A stretch of 64,000 nucleotides of DNA. Origin: Zingiber officinale (lineage: Eukaryota > Streptophyta > Magnoliopsida > Zingiberales > Zingiberaceae). The DNA is taken from positions 26,274,302 through 26,338,301 of the forward strand of contig NC_055986.1 in the NCBI RefSeq assembly GCF_018446385.1, in the 5' to 3' direction. A model generated the notes under the pieces. The model saw nothing but the letters and a program-made list of their open reading frames with translations, was not told where the DNA came from and searched no databases. Made by a program: the position numbers and the translations under genes. Shown here piece by piece: positions 48,801 through 58,125 of the stretch (its first letter is position 1; each line of letters begins with the position of its first letter).

Positions 48801-51800
48801 GAGCATGTCATCTATGTATAGTAATAAGAAAACCAGTGATTTATTTTCAATGCTCTTTACATATATGCAGCAATCATACTCTCATCTTCTATATCCGTTT
48901 TGAATTATGTATAAATCAAAACGTTTGTACCATTGCCTAAGAGATTGTTTCAATCTATAGAGTGATTTCTTCAACTTGCAAACCAACCGCTCTTGTCTGG
49001 ACTAACTAAATCCTTTAGGTTGTGACATAAAAACTGCTCTTCCAAATTTCCATGAAGAAATGTTGTCTTCACATCCATTTGCTCTAACTGCAAATCGTAA
49101 TGTGCCACCAAAGTCAACACCGCTCTAATTGATATATGTCTTATTATTGAAGAAAAAATTTCTTTATAGTCAATTCCCTTTATTTGTGAATACCCCATTG
49201 ATACCAATCGAGCCTTAAATTTCACTTCTCCATTTGACGTTGCTTCTTTCTTCTTGAATATCCACTTGCACCCTATAGCTTTCTCTCCTTCAGGAAGTTC
49301 CACTAGATCCCACATTTGGTTCTTATGCAACGACTCCATTTCCTCCGCCATAGCACCCGTCTACTTGTCCTTCTTAGAGTTGGTATCACCTCTTGAAAAT
49401 ATATAGGATCTCTGCTACTAGTGATAAGTGCATAAGATACCAAGTTTTTGAATCCGTTTCTGGTGGGTGGTTTTACGACTCGTCTCATTCTGCCACTAGT
49501 TATAGTGCGATGCTTCGTGTGCTCTGAGCTAGAATTATCGGAGTCATGAGTCTCTAGCTCCACCTGCACAACATCTTTCTCTATGTTGCTCTGTATTGTT
49601 TCCTTTCCTCCTTCCTGAGTACATTGTAGCATAACCCTCTTGTCAAACACCACTTCTTTGATCACCACCTTATTTGCTTTAGGATCCCAAAAACTTGAAG
49701 CCTTTAACTCCTTTCTGATATCCCAGAAAAATGTATTGCTTTGACTTCGCATCTAGCTTTGATTTTTCCTCACTAGATATGTGCATATAGGTTGGACATC
49801 CAAAAACTCGAAGATAAGAGTAATTTACTGGAGTTCCTGTCCATACTTCCTCTGATATTTTGCCTTCTAGTGTTGTCTTTGGTGATCTATTAATGAGATA
49901 ACATGTCATATTAACCGCTTTTGTTCAGAAATTCTTTGCTAGTCCTGCATGCAGCCTGAGACATCTTGCTTCTCAATGATTGTCCTGTTCAACCTTTCCG
50001 TCATCTCGTTCTACTGAGTTGCCCTGCGAACCAAGAAATGCCTCATTATCTCATGCTGCTCACAAAATTCTCGAAATTTTAAATCTATGTACTCAGTCCC
50101 CATTGTCTAACCTAAGGTATTTGATCTTTCTTCCGGTCTAGTTCTCCATTTCAGTTTTCCACAGTTTAAATTTTGCAAAAGTTACGCATAAAATATACCC
50201 AGACCTTTCGTGAGTAATCATCAGTAAAACTCACAAAATACAAGTACCCTCCACGTGATGCTACACTAGCTGGTCCTAGAGATTCGTATGTACGTAGTCC
50301 AGAATCCCTTCCATCTTGTTTGTTGCTGTCTTGAATTGCACTTTGCTCTGTAGTTCTTATCAACTTATAGATGTTCCTTGCTAACTTTTATCACCTCATT
50401 CACTGATTTGTAACTACAACTAATACCATCTAGTATGCCTAACGAGATCAAGTTCTTAGCACTGCTATATATCTGATATCACATAGGGTTCTGATCACAC
50501 CATCAAACATCTTGATTCTGACATTCCCTATGTCGATAACTTTGCACGACGCATCGTTTTTCATCAACACTGAACCAAAATCCACTGCATAATAGGTGTC
50601 AAACCACTCCTTGTTTGATGTCATGTGATATGAACATGCAGAGTCATGCACCCGTCAGTTGTTTCGAACTTAACATAACTGATAGCATATCTCCATCATC
50701 GCTCTCTGAATTTTCTTCAACTATGTTTGCAGAATATGTGGAACTACTTTTGTTCTTTGCAATATGTTTCTTTATCTATGGGTAATCTCTCTTCGTATGA
50801 CCTTTGCCTCCACACTTGTAGCACGTGATCACCTTCTTCCTTCTCAATTTAGAACAAGCCTTGTTGTCTTTGCTAGATCCATGTCGAGATTTGCTCCTAC
50901 CACGCTCTTGGTTGCTATTTACCATAAGTCCTCCCTAAGAAATGCCATCACTTATTTGCTTCCTTTGGTGAAAACTTAGCAATGCACCTGTGATCTCCTC
51001 CAATTTGAGAGTTTTCTTACCTCACATCAAAGTAGTAACCAAATTCTCGTATGTAGGGGATGAAGGTAAAGAATTCAACAACATCAACGCCTTGCCTTCG
51101 TCTTCGAACTTCACATCAACCCGCTTCAGATCGCTCACAATCTGGTTGAATACGTTAATGTGCTGGCTTAGATCGGTTCCTTCTATCATCGTCAGTCTGA
51201 ATAATTTCTGCTTAAGATACAGCTTGTTTGTCAATAACTTTGACATGTATCGACTTTCCAACTTTTGTCAAACTGCCACCAGTGACTCCTCATCCATGAT
51301 ATAGTACATCACATCATCCATAAGACAAAGCTTGATTGTTGCCATTACTTTCGCTTGAAGTTCTTCCCAATTCGATCTCTCCATGCTTTCTAGTTTCCTT
51401 TCTCTTAGCGCTTCACCATGCCTTGTTACACCAACAAGTCATTAACCCTTCACTGCCATAATCTGAAGTTCCCGGTTCTGTCAAACTTCACCATATCAAA
51501 CTAAAGTCATCTTCGACATGTTGAAAAAATCCTTCAAAACCTCGCTTTGATACCAATTGTTGCGCAAAGAGGAGGGGGCAACACCTCTCAACCTCTAACG
51601 CGAAAGAAGAGGAAGAGAGAAAGAGATCACATGGAGCAACGAGACAAAGACGTACAAGAAAAGCAAACATGAGGAAGAAGATGAAGAAGAGAAAGAAACA
51701 GAGTTGCCGTGATTCGACAGTATACCTACTCCACAAAAACGGTCGAAGTTTTATTAGAATTCTCTTTACACAATTGAATCATATTCCATGATTTTTGTGA

Positions 51801-54800
51801 TACAATAAGTTTACAATAATTCCTATAAATAGTGCCTAAAACCCCAGACCCGGTAAAATCATAACAGAATTTTGTTATGAAAAATCGTAATAGAATTTTG
51901 TTATAAAAGATCGTAATAGAATTTTGTTACAAAAAACCTTAACAGATTTTTCTTCCACGATGCCCATCGCATTGGTCTTCATTCCAAATATGAGTCATCC
52001 GTTAACAGAAGCAAACTTATGACTTAGTAAAAAAACTACTTTCCTGTGGACATTGTGGTAGACTATCTGAATGACCGTTCAATGCTGGTTGATCACCGTT
52101 TACATAGCATATTTAAAATGAATGAAGTAGATTCTAGCCTAATAGAATGTAAATTTCCTCATGACACGTTGGGTTCTCTTACTATCGTTCCATAAGCTGA
52201 CTTTGTGTTAGACTTTATTAGTTTCAATCCTCATGACCAGCTTTCTATGTTGTTATTCATATAGAAGTTCATATATGTTTCAACAAATTTCAGTCATCAC
52301 ATGTAACTAATGCAGTAATTGTAGAGAATCTGACCTAAGCCTTCTGAAATTTGAATTCTTCTTTTGATTTTATCCACTTGCATATGCATGGTATCAGCTG
52401 CTAGCTTGCTAGTAGGTTGAAATTCTTGAAGGACACCACACTCATTCTACTTGTTTGAGGTTTTACTCCAAGAAGTGTTATGGAAACATCAGGCTCGCAT
52501 GAGGTAACTTCAAGATGGTGGTAGAAATTGCCTATTTCTACCAGAATATGGTGGGTGGGTGTGGGAATGCTCCATTTGTGGAGCAAGTAAACGAATAATA
52601 CTTCCAATACATAAAGCAACTTCAACTAAAGCAATTGAAGGTGGGTTTCACTGATATGAAAAAATTCACTGGTCTTGGCAGCAAGATGATGAGTTAGTGA
52701 CTGTAAGCTAGTGTGTATATCGGAAACTTTCAAGTGCTGTTGAAACAGATTTGTATCATACAAAATGTGTTTGGAGAAGCTCTAGATGCACAAGTATACA
52801 TTCAAGGATCACTAGAGGTGTGCCATGAATTGAAAGATAAGAGTGAATAAGGTGTATGTCTTAGACTCAAGGAACTTGAACAGAAGCGGCTTGGTGAACT
52901 ATAACATACAGAAGCCTTGTGGGGTATTACAAAGAATCAACATGCCTTGGCACCGATCTCATGCAGAGGAAGAGAGGAATAGAACTTTATTAAGTGATCA
53001 GCCTTGCAGGTCTTTTTGATTGAATAAAATAGACACAATCTAATCAATAAAAAATATTTTTAATCAAAAATTTAAAAATAATAATATATACATTGTTCGA
53101 GTAGATATGTATCTTCTAGTTGGAGTGATTGCCTACTTGGTTTGGGTTAACAATCAATTTCTTTAAAACTTAGTTGGAGCTTAGTTCGAATGAGCTGGCT
53201 TGAGATAGAACATCCCTTCAAGACCAGAATTAACTATGGTCTGCTCTTTACTTTAGAACATAAAGCTATACTAATGTTTCTTCTATAGTTTTTCTTACGT
53301 TATGATTATTCTTTCTTACACAATGATACCAATGTTTTTTTTAGAACTTTTTTTTGAATATTCATTCGTGTGAAGAAGATAAGCATGCACATTGTGAAGT
53401 ATTCTTTCTTAATATGGGTCATTACATTAATTATTTCTGTGATGCTGATTACAAGTGAATTTACTGAAAATGGAACAGGGAAACAGCCTAATGAGGATTC
53501 TACATATTGCTGCATTTGCTGTATCTGGTTATGCTTCAACTGAAGGCCGACAATGCAAACCGTTCAACCCTCTTCTCGGAGAGACATATGAAGCTGATTA
53601 TCCAGACAAGGGGCTGCGCTTCATCTCTGAGAAGGTAAAATTTCTATGTGAGCAGCAACTGATCTACATGGTTCAAGTTATCATGGATATGACCTTTTCC
53701 CTCACTTGTTCTTTTGGACACAAAAAACCTTAATTTTTCTCCATATCCTTCTAATGCTATTTGTCATCTTTTCAATATTGTGTCTTTATGCCTGGAGCTC
53801 TATTCTCTCTGGCTCAACATCACATTACTAAATTTAGTAAGCATTTCTATTACTTTCAGGTGAGTCATCATCCAATGGTTGTTGCTTGTCACTGTGATGG
53901 TAGAGGATGGAAATTTTGTGGAGACTCTAATCTAAAAGGAAAGTTCTGGGGTCGATCTATTCAGCTTGATCCTATTGGGATCCTGACTCTTCAGTTTGAA
54001 GACGGAGAAACATTTCAGTGGAGTAAAGTCACTACTTCTATATATAACATAATTATTGGGAAAATTTATTGTGACCACTATGGTACTATGCGAATAAGGG
54101 GCAGTGGCCAGTACTCCTGCAAACTCAAGTTCAAAGAACAATCCATCATTGATCGAAATCCCCATCAGGTATGGCTGTGACCATGCAGATCTTTCTGTCC
54201 TGTAGCATCATCATTAGGCGTTTGTGTGCCCTTAGGGTGTAACCGAGTCGGTAACCATGTGGCAGATTTGTATCATGGAGCAAGGGGAGGGCAGATCCTC
54301 TGGTCCGCAATTTGCGGACCAAGGGATGGTCCACTATTGTAGACCCTTGATTTGGATGGACCCTACCAACTTAAAGGTGGGCTCCATTCAAATCAATGGT
54401 CCATATACAGTGGACCATCCCCTGGTCCGCAAATTGCGGACCAGAAGATCCGGCCTGGGAGCAAGGGTTGAATCCCGGCGAAGCCGGTGAAAAATGCTCT
54501 CCCACATAGGGGTCTGCTCGGTACCTAATTTACTCTCTCCCAATAGCATGGAATAGTTGTAGGGGACCGCCATGGTGACAGATTTCACCTTTTGCGGCAC
54601 CATTGGGCTTTTGGGCTATGAGTTATGACAATATTGAAAAAATATTATATACCTCCTATTTTTACGCCACCACAAAATCAACAAAGACAAAATGTAAAGC
54701 TTAGTCAAGTCTCAACCATTTTTATAGAAAACAATGACATTCTTTTTAGCAGAACAATTGACTGTGTTTAGCAATCAAACAAATACGTATTAATTTCGTA

Positions 54801-56161
54801 TCTCATGCAGGATATTTTATTTCAAAGATTTCTTTTCTTCTCCACTTTGATACATTTTCTTCAAGGAATGTTATTTAGGATACTAATTAGTTAAGAATTG
54901 ATGCTCAAGTCAAATAGTCCCCGCCCTTGATAATTTCTTGTTTCAAAAGCTTCATCCTTTCAGCCACTGTAAAATCTAAAACCTTAACTTACTTTAGTGA
55001 ATGTACCTTGTAACCTTTGAACATTCTCTTCTACCATTGTGATCACATTTGCTATCTTTTAACTACTGTACAATAATGGTTCTTATGTCAACTCTTTCAA
55101 CTTTAGTGAATGTATATGGTGATGGTTTAATGAGATTTCTGTGATTTCACAAATGTCTTGATAACTCCTCTATGAACCTAGAGAATTCTAAAAAAACAGA
55201 TTCTCATATCCTAAACAGGTTGGCTGTTCCTGTCACTGGACTGTTATAGTACTTGAGGAACACAATTATCTTGGTTAAAATGAAACGAGTTTCAGATAGT
55301 CCCCCAGACAAAGAAAATCCTTCCCTCAGAAAAAGGAGGCCCTAAGTAGAAGGGGAAATTCCAATTTGTCCTATTTACAATTTATTCAGCTTTCTGCCTT
55401 TACATGCAGTTTCTTTCTTATTCAGGTGCATGGTTTTGTGCAAGATAATAGAACTGGTGACAAGGTAGCAATGCTGATGGGAAAGTGGGATGAGGCAATG
55501 TATTATGTGTTAGGAGACCCAACTACAAAGCCAAAGGGTTATGACCCAATGTCCGAAGCAGTACTTATTTGGGAACGAGATAAGTTTGTAAATCAAACTC
55601 GATACAACCTCACGCCATTCGCTATTTCCTTAAATGAGCTGACGCCATCCTTGATGGAGAAGTTGCCTCCAACTGACTCCCGCTTAAGGCCTGATCAAAG
55701 ACATTTAGAGAATGGAGAATATGAGCTGGCAAATACAGAGAAACTTAGGCTGGAACAATTACAAAGACAGGTGTTTTGTCTCAGCCATTGTTCTGATTGG
55801 TTCATTTGAATGTTACAATTTGTCTTTTATCAATATTCAATATGTGCCAAAGTTTTTTTACCAACTGTTCTTATTATAACAAATAGTTTGTAAAGTTAAA
55901 TTTATTTTTCTCTGAGATCCACCATGTAATTTTTTTTTTTTTTTTTTGTGGTGAGTGAAGACCCATCTCAAGATAATATTCTCACTGTTTCAGGCAAGGA
56001 AGCTACAAGAGAAGGGGTGGCAACCGAGGTGGTTCAGGAGAAATAGGGAGGATGACTGTTACCAGTATGTGGGCGGATATTGGGAAGCACGCAAGCAAAG
56101 AAAATGGGATGAAATTCCGGATGTATTTGCCAAGGGTGACGATTTGTTGAGTATAGAGTAA
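33837..56161 (+). CDS. Oxysterol-binding protein-related protein (PH + ORD), ORP1C/1D type
   Basis: Eight coding exons: 33837-34343, 35036-35392, 43883-43970, 45240-45715, 53479-53634, 53860-54168, 55426-55770, 55994-56161. All introns are GT-AG and the joined frame is 801 aa. The start MNPLCC matches the MHPFCC-like start of Arabidopsis ORP1C as I recall it. PH domain at about 82-215 ([20 protein letters not shown]); coiled coil about 235-300; acidic linker with a FFAT-like TYFDTRD at 350-356; ORD about 415-760, with [13 protein letters not shown] and the signature EKVSHHPM at 527-534. Such proteins move sterols or PI4P between membranes, the PH domain reading phosphoinositides and FFAT binding ER VAP27. 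Length equals the family's. No defect is seen. Introns 2 (8,490 bp) and 4 (7,763 bp) are swollen by transposons. The choice between ORP1 and ORP2 subgroups is less sure than the family. Confidence 0.95.
34344..35035. other. ORP intron 1
   Basis: GTGAGA donor, TTTTCAG acceptor. Ordinary AT-rich intron; I see no insertion in it. Confidence 0.8.
35393..36294. other. ORP intron 2, first unique part
   Basis: Starts with donor GTAAAA. No element ends or coding pattern recognised. Confidence 0.6.
36295..36836. mobile_element. MITE with GGGCA..GCAAT ends
   Basis: 542 bp with inverted ends GGGCACTTGCAATGG and GGGCATCCGCAATCG. The flanks TTA and ATA could be a diverged 3-bp duplication, as Tourist/Harbinger elements make, but this is weak. 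The interior is AT-rich and has a palindromic segment near 36330-36420 (CCCCACTATAAACC and its complement). Confidence 0.55.
37003..37945. mobile_element. AAGCTTG-rich element, hAT-like, hosting a MITE
   Basis: Left end TTAGGGTTGTAAATGAAAC and right end, inverted, GGGGCTAAACGAGCC bracket a stretch packed with AAGCTTG/CAAGCTC motifs in both orientations. It is split by the 375-bp element at 37477. Target duplication not identified, so ends are approximate. Confidence 0.4.
37477..37851. mobile_element. 375-bp hAT-type MITE (CGGTT family)
   Basis: Ends TAGGGGTGAG and, inverted, TAAAGGTGAG, with an exact 8-bp target duplication CATTTTAG at 37469-37476 and 37852-37859. Its body is nearly all AACCGAA/TTCGGTT motifs, making the whole element close to self-complementary. 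Ends resemble those of the 2.9 kb element at 4787-7662. Confidence 0.85.
39234..41467 (+). pseudogene. hAT transposase, degenerate
   Basis: DNA transposase that would cut and reinsert hAT ends. From ATG at 39234: a BED zinc finger ([19 protein letters not shown], then the Gx..GC pair), the DUF659-like core ([48 protein letters not shown]), then the C-terminal dimerisation block ([20 protein letters not shown]). An intron at 40982-41086 (GTAAGT to TTTTAG) joins FEG to [13 protein letters not shown]. The frame shifts by one near 39485, and about six in-frame stops follow (near 39626, 39983, 40130, 40277, 40568 and 41278), so no functional protein is made. The acidic tail ends at TAA 41465. Confidence 0.9.
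41512..41582. repeat. Perfect inverted repeat, about 30-bp arms
   Basis: TTGTTAAGACATGATTTATG starts the left arm; its exact complement ends at 41582; the loop is about 10 AT-rich bases. It sits just after the hAT transposase stop and directly before the SINE. Confidence 0.85.
41584..41745 (+). mobile_element. Au-type SINE
   Basis: About 162 bp starting GGGGAGCCTTGGCGCAACGG, with tRNA-like A box (TGGCGCAACGG) and B box (GGTTCGAATCC), then the Au SINE body (GCCTCTTGCA..GGTAAGACTGC, CGGGAGCTTCGTGCACCGGG). The family is widespread in plants. It was inserted into the 3' end of the hAT element; a target duplication is not clear. It is not a tRNA gene. Confidence 0.9.
42225..42404. other. ORP intron 2, short unique stretch
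   Basis: AT- and T-rich, with a TTTTCTTTTC run near 42350. Nothing recognised. Confidence 0.5.
42405..43510 (-). mobile_element. TRIM-like LTR element
   Basis: Direct repeats of about 90-100 bp at 42405-42503 and 43420-43510 share TATATTATTAATC.ATGCCAAAAA and TTCTTGATATTA. Next to the right repeat, on the minus strand, is a degenerate primer binding site (TGATATCAGAGCC). The interior is about 0.9 kb with no gag or pol, which fits a terminal-repeat retrotransposon in miniature. Old and diverged. Confidence 0.6.
43511..43882. other. ORP intron 2, end
   Basis: No element recognised. Ends with CTTTCATTGCAG before exon 3. Confidence 0.6.
43971..45239. other. ORP intron 3
   Basis: AT-rich, GTCAGT donor, CCTTTTCAG acceptor. 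No insertion recognised. Confidence 0.7.
45716..46642. other. ORP intron 4, first unique part
   Basis: Donor GTTTGA, which departs from the GTAAGT consensus but fits the reading frame and family alignment. AT-rich; no element recognised. Confidence 0.6.
46643..47529 (-). mobile_element. TRIM-like LTR element with internal tandem repeats
   Basis: LTR-like direct repeats at 46643-46833 (191 bp) and 47340-47529 (190 bp), each TGTTGTG to CCCAACA. A minus-strand primer binding site (TGGTATCAAAGTCATGG) lies next to the right repeat. The interior of about 0.5 kb has no coding capacity and is made of about nine 39-40-bp units. No convincing 5-bp duplication, because the right side abuts the copia fossil. 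Confidence 0.75.
46885..47285. repeat. 39-40-bp tandem array
   Basis: Units of the form GCGAGCATCCGGTCACCCTG, ACCTGCTCCGGGCCTCCCC repeat about nine times with moderate divergence, filling the TRIM interior. Confidence 0.85.
47530..52007 (-). mobile_element. Ty1/copia element in ORP intron 4
   Basis: Minus-strand copia fossil. The 5' LTR is 51558-52007 (450 bp, TGTTGCG to GTTAACA); the 3' LTR is only partly present, from about 47530 to 47773. A primer binding site (TTGGTATCAAAGCGAGG) adjoins the 5' LTR. Parts in order: gag (51480-51020), zinc-knuckle remnant (about 50840-50790), protease with [14 protein letters not shown] (50650-50450), integrase (50370-49680), reverse transcriptase ([20 protein letters not shown]; 49350-48600), RNase H ([19 protein letters not shown]; about 48080-47860). 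Broken, with around ten breaks; LTR divergence suggests moderate to old age. Confidence 0.9.
51558..52007 (-). repeat. 5' LTR of the intron 4 copia
   Basis: 450 bp. Its last 250 bp match 47530-47773, including three-fold GTAATAGAATTTTGTTA repeats. Confidence 0.85.
52008..53478. other. ORP intron 4, last unique part
   Basis: AT-rich; no element ends or coding pattern recognised. Ends AAAATGGAACAG before exon 5. Confidence 0.6.
54240..54600 (+). mobile_element. tRNA-derived SINE-like sequence split by a MITE
   Basis: The pieces on either side of 54287-54457 join at a shared 10-bp sequence. Together they show an A-box-like TAACCGAGTCGG and a B-box-like GGTTGAATCCC with a downstream body (GGCGAAGCCGGTGAAAAATG). 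Located in ORP intron 6. SINE boundaries are approximate. Confidence 0.55.
54287..54457. mobile_element. 171-bp MULE-type MITE
   Basis: Terminal repeats GATCCTCTGGTCCGCAATTT and, inverted, GATCTTCTGGTCCGCAATTT, each continuing into GCGGACCA..GGGATGGTCC. Exact 10-bp flanking duplication GGAGCAAGGG at 54277-54286 and 54458-54467. The long 9-10-bp duplication points to the Mutator superfamily. Close relative of the element at 60025-60194. Confidence 0.8.
54601..55425. other. ORP intron 6, remainder
   Basis: AT-rich; nothing recognised. Ends TTCTTATTCAG before exon 7. Confidence 0.6.
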
Positions 56162-57529
56162 TGTTTTTTTTCTACCTACTATGTACATGTATAATGCAAG
56201 GAAATTGGGTATGCAGCCATATGTAATTAGGAGGATTGACGTGTTATCAACTATCAGCCATTTGAGATCAATATTTCACTATGCCCCATCTTATGTTAGT
56301 AACTATTCTTGCTGTTTGATGTAGTATAATAATAATTATAAAAAAAACAGTTCGGCACACGAAGCACCTGATAAAAAATTTGATCTCATTTTGTAGTAGT
56401 GTTCATCAACTTGATTGGAAGTATTGGTTCTACTTAATCTGTAGGTCAATTTGGTGTCCTGTGGGGCTGGTTAGAAAGCATCAGCAAGAGGCATGTGCCA
56501 GGCTAATGCAGTCTGGAGGCAGTTGACAGTCAAACTCGTGCTGCTGCCTGCTGCCTGCTGCCTGCTGCCTGCTGCCTGCTGCCTGCTGCCTGCTGCCTGC
56601 TGCCTGCTGCCTGCTGCATTCTCTTGTAGTATCTGGTTCCATTCTTGTGATAAAAAGGTGATATTTATGTAAGTAGAACATCTATATAATATTGCTCTTC
56701 CATTTCTGACTTCTCCAGTTTCTATGCTTTCTGCTGTTACAGCCAGTTGTCTTATCTAGATTCCAATCCAAGGAAGTGGAGACAGCTATATCCAAGATCA
56801 TTGCCCAAGGAAGGTTCGTACTTTCTCCCTACGGTTTAGGAACTGTTCAAACGGCAAAAAAGTGCAGTCCTATGATCACAATAGCAATAGCCAATATAAA
56901 AGTCCACAGAATTTAAACAAAAGTAGTATTGTCTGCCTACAAGCATGTGCCTGGGGTCTCAAACCTCACTACTGAGAACCTAGTAGTGCGAGTTGTCTCG
57001 TTACATATCTTAATTATTACTCAGTTTCTGCCGCTGGTTTGCCGAGTGCTGACTATATTCATCTTAATTTCACAATTTAAACAATGATTTGAGCATGTAG
57101 GTAAACTTTCCGTGTAACCTTATCTTTGACTCTTTCCATATTGTTGCAAGCAATTATGAGATCTACGCGGCCCTTTATATTATTAACCTCAGGTAGTACT
57201 TGTTGCACCTCCACCATCTATGCATATATTTCTTCATTCCATTAAAGTGCGACTTTGGGATGATTACCATACCTGCTGATAGAATTCTTGGGTAGTTCCA
57301 TGTGCTCATTCTGCTAGTGCTAGTGCAAGTGGAGCTCACATGAGACAAGAAAGTCCAGAAGGCAGAGAATCTCCTTGCAGAACTTGTAGGGTAGACTAGG
57401 CACCTAGGGATGGACAGGGGACGGAATGGAACTCTTAAACCCAGATTTATGCTCCCCTAAACCTCCTTACTTTGGCCTGGCGAAGGTGTTTAATTTAAAT
57501 CAACACAAAACAAGAGGAGTCAGAGAATA
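56162..57529 (+). other. ORP 3' region and spacer
   Basis: Presumed 3' UTR followed by spacer. Contains a heptanucleotide array at 56541-56617. At 56755-56815 an exon-like stretch (GTTACAG before, AAG|GTTCG after) could belong to an alternative 3' exon, but I cannot assign it. Confidence 0.5.
56541..56617. repeat. (CTGCCTG)n, 7-bp minisatellite
   Basis: About eleven near-perfect copies of CTGCCTG, about 380 bp after the ORP stop, possibly in its 3' UTR or just beyond. Not a coding repeat, although it is open on the minus strand. Confidence 0.95.
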
Positions 57530-57856
57530 ATGGGGTGTATCAGGAGGGTTCTCGTGCTGATTTGGATGCTGCTTCTCATGCTTTCAGGTCTCTTCCTGCA
57601 CCATCAGCAAATCACAGCTGGTAAAACATCTTTCAGTCCAGTAGTCATCTATTCGCACTGAGGTTTCTTCCCACACTCAGTTGTCATGTTTTGTGTTTTG
57701 CAAATGCCTTATTTGCTGGATCTAAAAGGTGCCATTAGGATGCATGATCAACAAATAGTGACGGAAGGAACCAAGGGTAAGAGGCCTTGGTGGTGGGATC
57801 AGGATTATGCTCGTGTACGTGACCGGAGGCCGATAAATAACAGGTTCAGTCCATGA
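57530..57856 (+). CDS. Putative RGF/GLV/CLEL-type secreted peptide precursor
   Basis: Two exons. Exon 1 (57530-57620) encodes MGCIRRVLVLIWMLLLMLSG and a few more residues, a clear signal peptide. Exon 2 most likely starts at 57729 (108-bp intron, acceptor CTAAAAG) and ends with TGA at 57854-57856, giving 72 aa; acceptor 57680 is also in frame (88 aa) but makes a 60-bp intron. The C-terminus reads WWWDQDYARVRDRRPINNRF plus SP. It fits the root growth factor/GOLVEN pattern: an Asp-Tyr (tyrosine sulfation site), eight or so residues rich in Arg/Lys, then P-I-N-N/H-N. Such peptides are cleaved in the apoplast and seen by RGI receptor kinases, controlling root meristem size and gravitropism. No other domain. 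The call rests on the motif; a different Tyr-sulfated peptide family is possible. Confidence 0.6.
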
Positions 57857-58125
57857 ATCGAGTTCAATCATTTTTAGCTTCAACTAATCGCTTTAATTTC
57901 CTCAGCGTAAGAGTTAAAATTGTAGGATTCTGAAGTTGTATTAGTAATATTTTTGCCAGAAAGGCGTTAATCAAATCATTTCTAGCACTCAACAGAATTT
58001 TATTCATTAGTAAGCTTATGGCAAGGTGCACAGACAGAGTGCGTAGGAAAACATGAATAAACTTCCAACAAGAAGAAACATTCAAAAGTTGCAGATTCAG
58101 AGATATTATTCAGCAGCAAATCGCC

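Noticed and set aside
56481-56681. Gln/Ala/Gly/Ser repeat protein on the minus strand
   Set aside because: It is the complement of the CTGCCTG heptamer array after the ORP gene, with no conserved flanks.
56755-56815. Possible extra exon after the ORP stop
   Set aside because: Splice-like flanks exist, but the short frames match nothing and the ORP frame is already complete at 56161.
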